The position numbers and the translations under genes were made by a program. A stretch of 64,000 bases of DNA, taken from NCBI RefSeq assembly GCF_009827635.1, contig NZ_WTYW01000002.1:62001-126000 (forward strand), written 5' to 3'. Under the pieces are notes generated by a model. It was given only the letters and a program-made list of their open reading frames with translations. It was not told the origin of the DNA and did no database searches. The stretch's first letter is position 1. Each line of letters starts with the position of its first letter. Positions 43,478 through 53,404 of this stretch are shown here, piece after piece. The stretch is from Parapontixanthobacter aurantiacus (GTDB lineage: Bacteria > Pseudomonadota > Alphaproteobacteria > Sphingomonadales > Sphingomonadaceae).

Positions 43478-44242
43478 TCAGAAGCGGAACTGCGTTCCCA
43501 CATAGACCGCCTGGCTGTCCTGCACCTCGTCGGTGAGCGGAGCGATGCGATCACGCTCCTGCGAGTAACGCACGCCCGCCGTCACGTCGAGATTGCGCGT
43601 CACGCTGTAGGAGCCGGAAATGTCCATCCGCTGCTCCGTCTCGGGGTCGAGCGGCGTGGCGGAGCGCGACATGGTGCCGCGCTCTGTATCGAGCACGATG
43701 GTCGGGCGGAAACGGCTCGGCTTGTCGGTATTCCGCCGCTCCAGCGCGAAATCGTCGAGATCGGCCAGCGGCGTGTCACGCCGACCGACCGAAGGAACTG
43801 CCGGCTGAGCAGGCTTCGCGAAACTCTGATAGCCGCGCGAGATGCCGAGATTGTAGCCGGTCGGAGCAATGGCGAGCGAGCGGCCGGAGGCGCTTTCGCT
43901 GGCCGTATCGGCAATCGCCCGGCGGACCGAGATGGCGCGGGCAGTGACCGGATCGACGCGCACGGCGACCGTTACTTCGCGGCTGGTGCGCGACACAGGC
44001 GAATCGGCGGGCGTAAAGCGAAGACCCTTCGCGCCGATGCTGGCAGCGACTTCGCGTGCGAAAGCGGGATCGATATTGGCAGGCGTGAACGGAGCAAAGC
44101 GGGCATCGACCATCGTACCGCGCACCGGTCCGTCGTCGTTGTCGAGCGCCAGTCCGGTTGCCGGAACCGCGAGGACGCAGGACGCGGCAAGCAGCGCAGG
44201 CAACAGCCTGTTCTTCCGCTCGGATGTGCGTCCAGTCGACAC
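43478..44242 (-). CDS. Exported hypothetical protein, possible outer-membrane protein
   Basis: 254 residues beginning at a GTG. Signal peptide about residues 10-32 (RLLPALLAASCVLAVPATGLA). The mature part has little recognisable fold. The last 60 residues are beta-strand-like with alternate hydrophobics (YSVTRNLDVTAGVRYSQER...) and end in Phe after YVGTQFR, the usual outer-membrane beta-barrel C-terminal signature. I do not recognise the family; it may be a sphingomonad-restricted OMP of few strands. Confidence 0.7.
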   Translation of the reverse strand: MSTGRTSERKNRLLPALLAASCVLAVPATGLALDNDDGPVRGTMVDARFAPFTPANIDPAFAREVAASIGAKGLRFTPADSPVSRTSREVTVAVRVDPVTARAISVRRAIADTASESASGRSLAIAPTGYNLGISRGYQSFAKPAQPAVPSVGRRDTPLADLDDFALERRNTDKPSRFRPTIVLDTERGTMSRSATPLDPETEQRMDISGSYSVTRNLDVTAGVRYSQERDRIAPLTDEVQDSQAVYVGTQFRF

Positions 44243-44740
44243 CTCTATCGCATCCCCGTTTTCATAAGAGCCCGATTGCTAGACCCGTAAAGGGCTGAAC
44301 CGTTCCTGACTCTCATCCTTTATCAAGTCCCGTGCGCGAAGCCCCGATATCCCGACGACTCGCCGAATTCCGGTGCTTCATCGAATGTTGTAGGAGGCCG
44401 GACGAGCGCTCGCGAGTCCCGATCGCCATTGCTCGCAAATTGACGCGAAACTGTGACCGTCTTTCAACAGGCGCAATCGTCCGCCAGCAGGCGACACTTT
44501 CGTCGAGGTCGCGATCCCCTCTCAGTCCTTAAGCCGTCGCGCCCGCCCGATTAAGCGCCCATTCAAGCCTTCTCGCCCCAAATCGAAGCCCGAACCTGCC
44601 GCTTTGCACGAGTGCGCTGCGGTGCCGTGCGGCCTTGCCCGTCACGCCACGCGCTCTATAGAAGCGGCAGCAACCGAATGGCGGCGCAGGCCGCCTGACG
44701 CCATATCGTATCGACAGATTTTCAAGGACCTCGCCAGACC
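44243..44740. other. 498-base gap, no gene recognised
   Basis: Short frames occur on both strands but lack ribosome sites, signal sequences or a family look. No tRNA or known RNA was recognised. It holds the upstream regions of the exported hypothetical (minus) and of DUF3576 (plus). A structured non-coding RNA cannot be excluded by eye. Confidence 0.5.
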
Positions 44741-45193
44741 ATGCGCGCCACTCTTTCGACAATTCGCCGCCCGGCGCTCATCGCGCTGTCCTCCGTCGCC
44801 GTTCTCTCGCTGGCTGCCTGCGGTGGGCGTGAGGCTCCGCGCGCGGACCTCGCCGCGGCGCAGGTGACCTCGATCGGCGTCAATTCCTACCTCTGGCGCG
44901 CTGCCCTGGAAGCGGTCAGCTTCGCACCGCTGCTTCAAGCGGACAGCGCCGGCGGCGTCATCGTCACCGACTGGTACGCCAATCCGCAAAATCCGGGCGA
45001 GCGGGTCAAGATGACCGTCACCATCCTCGATTCCGACCTGCGCGCCGATGCGCTGCGCGTCGCCGCCAGCCGTCAGGTCAATCAGGGCGGGAACTGGGTC
45101 GATGCTCCCGTTCAGGCGGCCACCGTCCAGCAACTCGAAGGCATCATCCTGACCAAGGCGCGCGACTTGCGCCGGGCCGCCGTCGCCTCCTGA
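44741..45193 (+). CDS. DUF3576 lipoprotein
   Basis: 150 residues. Signal with lipobox LAAC (Cys27). Domain motifs IGVNSYLWRAALEAVSFAPL and GGVIVTDWYANPQNPGERVKMTV match the alphaproteobacterial DUF3576 family, found before leuS in many genomes. Function unknown; it is predicted to be lipid-anchored in the periplasm, perhaps linked with envelope assembly as lptE lies two genes on. A gap of 21 bases separates it from leuS. Confidence 0.88.
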   Translation: MRATLSTIRRPALIALSSVAVLSLAACGGREAPRADLAAAQVTSIGVNSYLWRAALEAVSFAPLLQADSAGGVIVTDWYANPQNPGERVKMTVTILDSDLRADALRVAASRQVNQGGNWVDAPVQAATVQQLEGIILTKARDLRRAAVAS

Positions 45194-45214
45194 TCGCGTT
45201 CGACGGGGCGGGGA

Positions 45215-47725
45215 ATGACGGACAGGCGATTCAATCCGGCTGCGGCCGATGCAAAGTGGCAGGCAGCGTGGGAAGAGGCCGGCTGCTTCGTCGCGGATAG
45301 CGCATCGGAAAAGCCGAAGAGCTACGTGCTGGAGATGTTCCCCTATCCCAGCGGGCGCATCCACATCGGCCATGTGCGCAACTACACGATGGGCGACGTG
45401 CTTGCGCGCTACAAGAAGATGCGCGGCCACGAGGTCCTGCATCCGATGGGTTGGGACGCCTTCGGAATGCCCGCGGAAAACGCCGCGATGGAAAAGGGCG
45501 TGCATCCGGGCGGCTGGACGCATGACAACATCGCGCACATGAAGGCGCAGCTGAAGCGCATCGGCTTCGCGCTCGACTGGACGCGCGAATTCGCGACCTG
45601 CGATGCAAGCTATTACGGGCACGAGCAGGCGCTGTTCATCGCGCTTTACGAGGCGGGTCTCGTTTATCGCAAGCAGGCCGAAGTGAACTGGGATCCGGTC
45701 GACATGACGGTGCTCGCCAACGAGCAGGTGATCGACGGCAAGGGCTGGCGCTCGGGCGCGGAGGTCGAGAAGCGCAAGCTGAACCAGTGGTTCCTCAAGA
45801 TTACCGACTTTGCCGAGGAACTGCTCGACGGGCTGGACAGCCTCGATGGCTGGCCCGACAAGGTCAAGCTGATGCAGGCGAACTGGATCGGCAAATCGAA
45901 GGGTCTGCAATTTGCCTTCGACCTGTCGGATGGCGACAAGGTCGAGGTCTATTCGACCCGGCCCGACACGATCTTCGGCGCGAGCTTCGTTGCGGTGGCG
46001 GCGGATCACCCGATCGCCAGCCGGGTAGCGGAAGGCGATGACGCGGCGCAGGCTTTCATCGAGAAGTGCAAGGCCGGCGGCACGACCGCGGCGGCGCTGG
46101 AAACCGCAGAGAAGCTGGGCTTCGATACCAAACTGACGGCGCGGCATCCGTTTACGGGCGAGGCGCTTCCCGTCTATATCGCGAATTTCGTGCTGATGGA
46201 TTATGGCACCGGTGCGGTGATGGGCGTTCCGGGTCACGACCAGCGCGACTTCGAATTCGCGACCAAGTACGACCTGCCGATCCCGCGCGTCGTCGCGCCC
46301 AATGCGGACGATGCGGACAAGCCGTTCGCCGGCGAAGCGGAACCGGGCGAGGGCGTCATCGTCAACTCGCAGTTCCTCGACGGGCTGGATGTCGAGGCCG
46401 CGAAACGCGAGGTCATTGCGCGGATCGAGGCGGCAGGAGCGGGCGAGGGCAAGACGGTCTGGCGCCTGCGCGACTGGGGCGTTTCTCGTCAGCGCTATTG
46501 GGGGACGCCGATCCCCTTCATCCACTGCGATACCTGCGGCGTCGTGCCGGTTCCCGAAGAGCAACTGCCCGTCGAATTGCCCGAGGACGTCGAGTTCGAC
46601 ACGCCGGGCAACCCGCTTGACCGGCATCCGACCTGGAAGCACGTCGATTGTCCGGGCTGCGGCGGCAAGGCCGTGCGCGAAACCGACACGCTCGACACCT
46701 TCGTCAATTCGAGCTGGTATTTCCTGCGCTTTGCTTCGCAGCCTGCCGACAAGCCGTTCGACAGGGACGAGGTCGCCAAGTGGCTGCCGGTGGAACAATA
46801 TATCGGCGGCATCGAGCATGCGATCCTGCATCTTCTCTACGCACGCTTCTGGACGCGCGCGCTCGAGCGGATTGGAATGCTGGATTTCGCGGAGCCCTTT
46901 GCCTCGTTGTTCACGCAAGGCATGGTCACGCACGAGACCTATCAGGCGGGCGACGGCAGCTGGCTCTCGCCGGGCGAGGTGAAGAAGGACGGCGCCGACT
47001 ACATGCGGATCGAGGACGGTTCGCCGGTCACGGTGGGCCGCGTCGTGAAGATGTCGAAATCGAAGAAGAACGTCATCGATCCCGACGCCATCATCACGCA
47101 ATATGGCGCCGATGCGGTGCGCTGGTTCATGCTGTCGGATTCGCCGCCGGAGCGCGACCTGCCGTGGTCCGAGGCCGGGATCGAAGGCTGCTCGCGCTTC
47201 GTCCATCGCCTGTGGCGCCTGACGACGCAGCGCGATGCCGCAGCCAGCGGCGAAGATCTCGATCTCGCGCGCAAGACGCATCGCACCATCGCCGCCGTCG
47301 CGGAAGACATCGAGGCGCTGTCCTTCAACAAGGCGGTGGCGCGCATCTACGAACTGACCGGTGCGGTGGAAAAGGCGCAGCCCTCCGCCAGCCGCGAGGA
47401 AGCGATCGAGACGCTGCTGCTGCTCGCCAGTCCGATGATGCCGCATCTCGCGGAGGAAGCCTGGGCAGAGGCGGGCGGCGAGGGGCTGATCGCAAATGCT
47501 GCATGGCCGGCCGTCGATCCTGCGTTGCTAGTCGAGGACGAGGTGACGATCGCCGTTCAGGTGAAGGGCAAGCTGCGCGACACGCTGACCGCTGCGAAGG
47601 GCTCCTCGAAGGAAGAACTGGAAGCGCTTGCGCTCGCCTCCGACAAGGTGCAGCGTTCGCTCGACGGGGCTGCGATCCGCAAGGTGATCGTGGTGCCGGA
47701 CAGGCTGGTGAATATCGTCACGTGA
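45215..47725 (+). CDS. leuS: Leucyl-tRNA synthetase
   Basis: 836 residues, class I. HIGH motif as HIGHVRNYT near residue 50, KMSKS at KMSKSKKN near 613, CP1 editing domain in the middle (residues about 225-415, with [11 protein letters not shown] and the threonine-rich region) and a zinc-like CDTC/CPGC loop near residue 445 and 480. Charges tRNA-Leu in the cytoplasm; one of its tRNAs (UAA) is in this window. Its stop overlaps the lptE GTG start by four bases. Confidence 0.97.
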   Translation: MTDRRFNPAAADAKWQAAWEEAGCFVADSASEKPKSYVLEMFPYPSGRIHIGHVRNYTMGDVLARYKKMRGHEVLHPMGWDAFGMPAENAAMEKGVHPGGWTHDNIAHMKAQLKRIGFALDWTREFATCDASYYGHEQALFIALYEAGLVYRKQAEVNWDPVDMTVLANEQVIDGKGWRSGAEVEKRKLNQWFLKITDFAEELLDGLDSLDGWPDKVKLMQANWIGKSKGLQFAFDLSDGDKVEVYSTRPDTIFGASFVAVAADHPIASRVAEGDDAAQAFIEKCKAGGTTAAALETAEKLGFDTKLTARHPFTGEALPVYIANFVLMDYGTGAVMGVPGHDQRDFEFATKYDLPIPRVVAPNADDADKPFAGEAEPGEGVIVNSQFLDGLDVEAAKREVIARIEAAGAGEGKTVWRLRDWGVSRQRYWGTPIPFIHCDTCGVVPVPEEQLPVELPEDVEFDTPGNPLDRHPTWKHVDCPGCGGKAVRETDTLDTFVNSSWYFLRFASQPADKPFDRDEVAKWLPVEQYIGGIEHAILHLLYARFWTRALERIGMLDFAEPFASLFTQGMVTHETYQAGDGSWLSPGEVKKDGADYMRIEDGSPVTVGRVVKMSKSKKNVIDPDAIITQYGADAVRWFMLSDSPPERDLPWSEAGIEGCSRFVHRLWRLTTQRDAAASGEDLDLARKTHRTIAAVAEDIEALSFNKAVARIYELTGAVEKAQPSASREEAIETLLLLASPMMPHLAEEAWAEAGGEGLIANAAWPAVDPALLVEDEVTIAVQVKGKLRDTLTAAKGSSKEELEALALASDKVQRSLDGAAIRKVIVVPDRLVNIVT

Positions 47726-48231
47726 ACGCGCGCAGACCCCTTCTCGGCATCCTTGTGGCTACTTTAGGTGCATTTGTGGCCTCTTGTGGCCTGTCGCCCG
47801 TCTATAGCGGTGGCGGGGATGGATACATGGCGCAAAGCCTTGATTCCATTTACGTTCCTGCCATCGAAGGGCGCTCCGGATGGCTCATGCGGAACGCTTT
47901 GAGCGACCGGCTCGGGGCGGGCGTGGGCGATCCGTCGGCGCGCTATCGCCTCGATGTGCGGCTCGACGACCAGCTCGAAAGCCTCGCCATTCTCAACGAC
48001 GACACGATCTCGCGGGAGCGTCGGATCCTGCGGGTGCGCTATCAACTCATTGATTTGACTGACGGTTCTGTCCTGCTGGATGCGACGGCGGGAAGCGATG
48101 CGGGGATCGACGTCGTCTCCAGCGAGTATGCGGTGATCGCAGCCGAACAGACGGCGCTCGAAAACCTGACCCGCGAAGTAGCCGATCAGATGGTGAGCGA
48201 ACTCGCTCTGACCCTTCGCCAGCAAAGATGA
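47722..48231 (+). CDS. lptE: LPS-assembly lipoprotein LptE
   Basis: 169 residues from a GTG at 47722, four bases overlapping leuS (GTGA). Signal and lipobox VASC (Cys22) precede [10 protein letters not shown]. The short beta-rich domain and its place between leuS and holA match LptE (RlpB), which plugs the outer-membrane LptD translocon and helps deliver lipopolysaccharide. The tail overlaps holA by four bases (ATGA). The family is divergent in sequence; position is the best support. Confidence 0.9.
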   Translation: MNARRPLLGILVATLGAFVASCGLSPVYSGGGDGYMAQSLDSIYVPAIEGRSGWLMRNALSDRLGAGVGDPSARYRLDVRLDDQLESLAILNDDTISRERRILRVRYQLIDLTDGSVLLDATAGSDAGIDVVSSEYAVIAAEQTALENLTREVADQMVSELALTLRQQR

Positions 48232-49268
48232 AGCTGACGCAGCGTGATTTCGCGGCGCAGGCCCCGCGCGTGGCGCAGGCAGCCAAGGTTTTCTTCTTCT
48301 GCGGTCCCGACGAGGCGGGCGCCTCGGCCGCCGCCCGCACCCTCATCGAACACTTGCCGGAAGCGGGCGAAAAGGTTGAACTCGCCGGTAGCGAATTGCG
48401 CGGCGATCCTGCCCGGCTGAGCGACGAGGCACGCTCCACTTCGCTGTTCGGCGGTACGCGGCACATCTTCGCGCGCGTTGCCGGTGACGAGGCGCACGAT
48501 GCCGTGAAGACCTTGGTCGATATGGGCGATTTCGGTGCAGGAGAGGCCTGCCCCGTGGTCATCGTCGCCACCTCCGCAACCGACAAGTCGCGCACCGCCA
48601 AGCTGGTCGAGAAGCGCAAGGACGGCGTCGTTGCGATGTTCTATCCCCCCGACCTGCGCAGCGTGACGCAATCGGTTCGCGGGCTTGCCGACAGCGCCGG
48701 TCTTCGTCTCAACGCCGAACTTGCCGAGGCGATCGCCCGCGGCGCCGCGCTCGACATCCGCCTCGCCGGATCGGAGGTCGAGAAGCTGGCGACCTATCTC
48801 GACGCTTCCCCGCAAGCGCCGGTCACCGCCAGTGCGGAGGATCTGTTTTCCATCGGCGCGACGAGCGAGGAGGACGGGTTCATGCCACTCGTCAATGCGG
48901 TGCTTTCCGGCGACGTCGCGAAATTGCCGCACGAGCTGCGAAGGATGCGCGAACTTTCGCTCAACCCGGTTGGCCTGCTGCTGGCGATCGAGCGGCGTGT
49001 CGCGCAGCTCGGCATCCTCGCGGGGAAGATCGGGCAGAGCGGAGCCATCGCGCAGACGCTGGAAGCCGAACAGAAGGCGCGACGCATCTTCTGGCGCGAC
49101 CGCCGCGATCTCGAGGATCAGCTACGGCGCTGGAAGTCCGCCGAGTTGTCGCAATTGACGCGGCGCATCGCTGCACTGCACCGCGACCTGCTGACGAACA
49201 GCCAGTCGGCCGAGCTACTGTTGTCGCAAGGGCTGGCGATGATCGCACGCGCGGCAGCGCGGCGGTAG
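48228..49268 (+). CDS. holA: DNA polymerase III subunit delta
   Basis: 346 residues, normal for HolA. The N-terminal FFFCGPDEAGASAAARTLIEHL, central ATSATDKSRTAKLVEKRKDG and C-terminal helical collar region (RMRELSLNPVGLLLAIERRV) agree with the delta clamp-loader subunit. It opens the beta clamp as part of the gamma/tau complex. It lies in the leuS-lptE-holA operon and runs tail to tail with the nucleotidyltransferase gene with one base between. Confidence 0.92.
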   Translation: MKLTQRDFAAQAPRVAQAAKVFFFCGPDEAGASAAARTLIEHLPEAGEKVELAGSELRGDPARLSDEARSTSLFGGTRHIFARVAGDEAHDAVKTLVDMGDFGAGEACPVVIVATSATDKSRTAKLVEKRKDGVVAMFYPPDLRSVTQSVRGLADSAGLRLNAELAEAIARGAALDIRLAGSEVEKLATYLDASPQAPVTASAEDLFSIGATSEEDGFMPLVNAVLSGDVAKLPHELRRMRELSLNPVGLLLAIERRVAQLGILAGKIGQSGAIAQTLEAEQKARRIFWRDRRDLEDQLRRWKSAELSQLTRRIAALHRDLLTNSQSAELLLSQGLAMIARAAARR

Positions 49269-49269
49269 G

Positions 49270-50418
49270 CTACCCGCCCTCCAGCCATGCGCTCACGCGG
49301 GCTGTCTCGGCAGCGGATCGGCGCGTATCGGTATTCAGGAACGCTTTGCCAGCTTTTACGAACCTGCGAGCGCGCGGTTCGATCCTGCCGGTTGCGACGT
49401 CGCGCGCGTCGAAGGACAAGCGACGCCCAAGCCTATTTAGAATGTTGCCGGGTTCCGGTGAGCGCAGGCCTGCAAGAAGGGCGATGTCTTTTCGCGCAGC
49501 GGGCTCCTGAAGGAGCAGGTCGGACACATCGTCGATCAGTTGCTGAGGAACTGCGGTCGGACCGAACGCTTCATCCGGCAATTTCAAACCAAGCCAGCGG
49601 TTTACCAGCGCGAGCACGAGCGCAACCGGGCGCTCCGTCCCGTCCTTCCGCGCATCATCCCAGAATTCCGCCCAATCGATGATTGCTTTCTCGATAAGAC
49701 AGGCAATGTCACTGAGGATCAGAGGGCCGACGTTGAAGCCATGCGCAGGACCCGCGTGAATGGCGAGGTGCACCAGCATGTCGTGCGGATGCGGATAGAG
49801 GACCGGAGCACTTGCAACTGCGCGTCGTCGAAGCCGGTCCTGAGCCGTCTCGAAACCACTGTCCCATGCGCGTCCATGCAGTTCGAGCCAGACCCCGTCT
49901 GCATTGCGCATCGGCGGCAGGTGCCGATGCTTGGCTGCAATTTCCTGCAAGGACGAATGATCAACCAGTCTGGCATCCCAGCCGGCTGCTTCGAGCCGTT
50001 CGAACGCATAGAGCGCCTCATCCGGCTCCACGAGCAAGTCGATGTCGCGCATCGGCCGTTCGGCGGGCGCGTGATAGGCATGCCAGGCGAGCCACGCTCC
50101 CTTCAGAGCGATCGGAGCGAGGCCCACATCGGCCAAGACCTTTCCAGCGGAAAACAATGCGCGTTGCTGCGCCAGGGCAACGAGCGCCTGCGTCCGGTGC
50201 GCCTCTTTCCAGTTGGCACGAATGGCCGCAGGCACATTTACGGACAGTTCTTCGCGGATTATCCGTCCGTAAAGATAGGGCTGCAAACGATGCGCTGCTG
50301 CCATGCGATCGATGTGGCGCCAGTCGCCCTCGTCAATGACGACAGACTTGTTGCATCCGCCAGAACCTAACAGGGAGAGAAGCACGAAGCATCGCCGCCG
50401 GACCGTTTCGCGGTTCAT
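49270..50418 (-). CDS. Nucleotidyltransferase-family protein (NTP_transf_5-like)
   Basis: 382 residues. The core is around ALKGAWLAWHAY then RPMRDIDLLVEPDEA (paired Asp of the metal site, near residue 125) and ELHGRAWDSG, matching the uncharacterised NTP_transf_5 family (PF14907-like). Such genes often lie by PEP-CTERM/exosortase or peptide-export loci; here it follows lptA, where lptB would usually be, and converges on holA. Product and substrate unknown. Confidence 0.82.
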   Translation of the reverse strand: MNRETVRRRCFVLLSLLGSGGCNKSVVIDEGDWRHIDRMAAAHRLQPYLYGRIIREELSVNVPAAIRANWKEAHRTQALVALAQQRALFSAGKVLADVGLAPIALKGAWLAWHAYHAPAERPMRDIDLLVEPDEALYAFERLEAAGWDARLVDHSSLQEIAAKHRHLPPMRNADGVWLELHGRAWDSGFETAQDRLRRRAVASAPVLYPHPHDMLVHLAIHAGPAHGFNVGPLILSDIACLIEKAIIDWAEFWDDARKDGTERPVALVLALVNRWLGLKLPDEAFGPTAVPQQLIDDVSDLLLQEPAARKDIALLAGLRSPEPGNILNRLGRRLSFDARDVATGRIEPRARRFVKAGKAFLNTDTRRSAAETARVSAWLEGG

Positions 50419-50443
50419 CGTGCCGCGCCCCTTCGACGACCGC

Positions 50444-51022
50444 TTAATCCTGCGGAACGTTGAACGTGCCGCTCACCCTGCCATTTCCACTCGTCTGTCC
50501 GCCTGTCGCCGTTCCGCCCGCTGCGCTTCCATCGACGGAGGAGATGCCCGTGCGCAGATCGATGGTGAGACGCCCGCCATTGATGGTATCGTTGCCCCGA
50601 CGCAGGCTGACATCGCCCGACATGGTGATGATCCGGCGGTTGAGATCGTAAATGGCATTGTTCCCGCGCGCCGATTCGTTACCCCGCGTGACGAGCACTC
50701 CGCCGGTAGCGGTCAGCCGGTCGATCCGGCCCACGCCGCCGCTGCTCAGATTGACCAGTATCCGCTGTGCCTGCAGGCGCAGACCAGCTTGCGTGATATC
50801 GACATCTCCTGACAGGATGATGCGCTCTTGCCGGTCCTGATATTCGGTACGCGCGGCGGAATAGTTGATCGGCGCAGTGCTGTTATGGCCCGCAATCGCC
50901 TGCGCGCTTAGTTGCCATGCGCCGACGCTGGCGATGGTTAGTGCGAAGGCCACGAGAAAAGACCGCAGCGAGACGAGCGCCAACGGCGAACGGGCTTTCT
51001 CGGTGATCGAATAGTGCGTCAT
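50444..51022 (-). CDS. lptA: LPS transport periplasmic protein LptA
   Basis: 192 residues. N-terminal hydrophobic signal segment (about 22-42) and an OstA/beta-jellyroll repeat domain: ERIILSGDVDITQAGLRLQA, LTATGGVLVTRGNESARGNNAIYDL, IITMSGDVSLRRGND. These GxV and N/D motifs are typical of LptA, which bridges the periplasm carrying LPS. The C-terminus is Gly/Thr/Ser-rich. ATGA overlap with lptC. lptB is not downstream. Confidence 0.93.
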   Translation of the reverse strand: MTHYSITEKARSPLALVSLRSFLVAFALTIASVGAWQLSAQAIAGHNSTAPINYSAARTEYQDRQERIILSGDVDITQAGLRLQAQRILVNLSSGGVGRIDRLTATGGVLVTRGNESARGNNAIYDLNRRIITMSGDVSLRRGNDTINGGRLTIDLRTGISSVDGSAAGGTATGGQTSGNGRVSGTFNVPQD

Positions 51023-51687
51023 TGCGGCATCCTTAAAGCACCCGGTATGATCTGCCCACGCGAATTGCCGGTCAGGACGACGTTGCGCTCTTCCAGATCG
51101 GCAACCATACGGTTTGCGGAAAACGTCATGCCGGGCAGGCGGCCTTCCACTCCGCCCGCGCCGGTCATTACCTTCGCGTCGAGGTCGATGTCCACGCCCC
51201 GCACGACCATGCGGTAATCGTCGGGACCGGTCAGGACGACCGGGCCGAAGGCGTTCACTTCCTTGTCGCTGATGTCATAAGCGCCCGCTTCCGCGCCGAG
51301 GCGTGCCGGGCCGTCATCGAGCAGGATGCGTGCGACGAGATCGCGCATCCGCACGATACCCTCCGCGCTCGATTTCTGGACGGCTTCGCCTGCCGTCAAA
51401 GAGAAGGGGCGCCCGTCATTGTCCTGTCCGCGATAAAGGGCGTTGTCGACACGTAGCCGCTCATCGATCACGGCGACCTTGTTACGATCGAGCAGGAAAC
51501 TGACTTCGCCGCGCGGCGACAGGGGCGTGATGACCATCAGTGCCGCCATGATGCCGACGCCGATCGGGAGAACGCTCGCCAGCACCCGCACGAGCCGGTC
51601 GTGCGAACCGCCAGGGGTCGCCCAGAACTGGCGTTTTCCGCGAAGCTTTTTCGCTTCCTCGGTTTCGATGCGGCGCTTCTTACCCAT
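51019..51687 (-). CDS. lptC: LPS export protein LptC
   Basis: 222 residues with one N-terminal membrane segment (about residues 33-53, VLASVLPIGVGIMAALMVITPL). The periplasmic beta-jellyroll has repeated LptC/OstA-like strands (ITGPDD-like VVLTGPDDYRMVVRGVDID, GRLPGMTFSANRMVADLEERNVVLTG). It passes LPS from the LptBFG transporter to LptA. Co-translated with lptA; rnd precedes by 27 bases, so the operon is rnd-lptC-lptA. Confidence 0.93.
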   Translation of the reverse strand: MGKKRRIETEEAKKLRGKRQFWATPGGSHDRLVRVLASVLPIGVGIMAALMVITPLSPRGEVSFLLDRNKVAVIDERLRVDNALYRGQDNDGRPFSLTAGEAVQKSSAEGIVRMRDLVARILLDDGPARLGAEAGAYDISDKEVNAFGPVVLTGPDDYRMVVRGVDIDLDAKVMTGAGGVEGRLPGMTFSANRMVADLEERNVVLTGNSRGQIIPGALRMPQ

Positions 51688-51714
51688 GATCGGTACTTGC
51701 TGGCAGAGCCTTCC

Positions 51715-52335
51715 TTACATGTGGCTGAAGATATCCTGTTCCGCCCAGCCTGCGATATCGAGCCGTGCCCGCGTCGGCAGGAAGTCGAAACAGGCCTGAG
51801 CGATGTCCCGCCGCCCTTCGCGTTCAAGACGCCTTTCCAGTTCGTCGCGCAACCGATGAAGGAAGCGGACATCGCTTGCTGCATAATCGCGCTGGGCGTC
51901 GGACAGTTCCGGCCCGCCCCAGTCGGAGGACTGCTGCTGCTTCGAAATATCCTCGCCCAGGAGTTCGTTGACGAGGTTCTTGAGCCCGTGCCTGTCGGTG
52001 TAGGTGCGCACGAGCTTGCTGGCGATCTTGGTGCAGAAGACTGGGGCGGCCATGATCCCGAGATAATATTCGATGGCAGCAAGATCGAAGCGGCCGAAAT
52101 GATAGAGCTTCAGTCGCCGAGGATCAGCGAGAACGCGCTTCAGATTGGGCGCTGCATAGTCGCTGCCCGGCGAAAAGCGGACGAGGTGTTCGTCCGGCCC
52201 GCCATCGGAAATCTGGACGACGCAGAGCCGGTCACGCGGCGTGATGAGGCCCATCGTCTCGGTATCGACGGCAAGCGGAGCGTCACCTTCGAGAACGCCG
52301 AGGGGCAAATCTTCTTCGTGGAAATGTACGGTCAT
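51715..52335 (-). CDS. rnd: Ribonuclease D (short form)
   Basis: 206 residues holding only the DEDD exonuclease domain, with no HRDC domain, about half of E. coli RNase D. Exo motifs: AVDTETMGL (Exo I), HFGRFDLAAIEYY (Exo II) and YAASDVRFLHRL (Exo III with Tyr). It should trim RNA 3' ends, such as tRNA precursors. This short type regularly heads the lptC-lptA operon in alphaproteobacteria. It is divergent to ung. Confidence 0.92.
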   Translation of the reverse strand: MTVHFHEEDLPLGVLEGDAPLAVDTETMGLITPRDRLCVVQISDGGPDEHLVRFSPGSDYAAPNLKRVLADPRRLKLYHFGRFDLAAIEYYLGIMAAPVFCTKIASKLVRTYTDRHGLKNLVNELLGEDISKQQQSSDWGGPELSDAQRDYAASDVRFLHRLRDELERRLEREGRRDIAQACFDFLPTRARLDIAGWAEQDIFSHM

Positions 52336-52394
52336 GACTGGGGCTTTAGGCGCGTTGCGCTGTTAGGGAAAGGGGCGGCGGGGGGCGCCGAACA

Positions 52395-53099
52395 ATGGAA
52401 GCGGATGGCGAGACGCCGATGATGAACGAAGCAATTCCCGAAAGCTGGAAGGACGTTCTCGCGCCGGTCCTCGATACGCCCGAAGCGCGCAGGCTGGGCG
52501 GCTTTCTCAGGCAGGAGGAAAAGATCGGCAAGATGATCTATCCTCCGCGGGGAGAAAGGCTCGCCGCGCTGGAGCTGACGCCGCTCGAAGAGGTCAAGGT
52601 CGTGATTTTGGGGCAGGACCCCTATCATGGCCCCAAGCAAGCGCATGGCCTTGCGTTTTCCGTCCGCGAAGGGATGCGCCTGCCGCCTTCGCTGGCGAAC
52701 ATCTACAAAGAACTGGAGGCGGATTGCGGTATCGAGCGGCGTGACAGCGGCGATCTCACTCGCTGGGCGCGGCAAGGCGTCTTGCTGCTGAACAACACCC
52801 TGACGGTCGAGGCGGGGGCCGCGGGCAGCCATGCGCGACGTGGCTGGGAAGCGATTACCGACGCCTGTGTCAGGGCGGTGGCCGAACGCGACCGACCATG
52901 CGTATTCATCCTGTGGGGCAATCACGCGCAGGGAAAGGCCGAGCGGATCGAAGCACTGCGAGACAATCCGCAACTGTTGGTCATAGAAACGCCGCATCCC
53001 AGTCCTCTTTCGGCGCGACGGGGGTTTTTCGGCTCCCGTCCGTTCAGCAGGGCGAATGCCTTTTTGGAAGAGCATGGGATCGAACCCATCGAATGGTAA
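52395..53099 (+). CDS. ung: Uracil-DNA glycosylase
   Basis: 234 residues; the start could also be at 52419 or 52422. Family 1 motifs are intact: GQDPYHGPKQAHGLAFSV with the catalytic Asp, LLLNNTLTVEAG, and HPSPLSARRGFFGSRPFS with the catalytic His and DNA-intercalation loop. It removes uracil from DNA, the first step of base-excision repair. Divergent to rnd, with 59 bases between them. A 300-base gap follows. Confidence 0.96.
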   Translation: MEADGETPMMNEAIPESWKDVLAPVLDTPEARRLGGFLRQEEKIGKMIYPPRGERLAALELTPLEEVKVVILGQDPYHGPKQAHGLAFSVREGMRLPPSLANIYKELEADCGIERRDSGDLTRWARQGVLLLNNTLTVEAGAAGSHARRGWEAITDACVRAVAERDRPCVFILWGNHAQGKAERIEALRDNPQLLVIETPHPSPLSARRGFFGSRPFSRANAFLEEHGIEPIEW

Positions 53100-53404
53100 A
53101 AACGCCATGTTGCGATGCAGCGCAAATTTGTTTCACACGTTCGGAACATGCGTTCGCAGTGAGGTCGACAATCGTTTCAATGTGGAACGATCTGGCTCAA
53201 ATTGGCGGTTTTTCGCGAAAGCCGCTGGTAAAGATCGCCTTAAGGGTATCTACTTCATCGCGGAAGCAGCAAAGCGAGTCGCCGATAGCGATACCGTCGC
53301 ATCGACTGGCTCAACAGGGATAAAAGCCGCTTCTGGGGTCGCTCTTGTCAGGCCGAAGTTCGGATGTTCGTCATCCGGGCTCGTTCTTTGAGGGAGTAAA
53401 CACC
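53100..53404. other. 305-base gap upstream of the second PEP-CTERM gene
   Basis: No gene recognised. GGAAC at 53184-53188 with CGGTTT 17 bases further is a poor match to an EcfG-type promoter (an extra G in CGTT). The ribosome site GGGAG of the PEP-CTERM gene is at its end. Confidence 0.45.

Noticed and set aside
44332-44532. A 66-codon frame in the gap before DUF3576
   Set aside because: No ribosome site, Arg/Ser-rich with no fold pattern; likely chance.
44642-47446. A 934-codon open frame antisense to leuS
   Set aside because: leuS is unambiguous with HIGH and KMSKS. The antisense frame is Arg/Ala/Asp-rich mirror sequence with no motifs.
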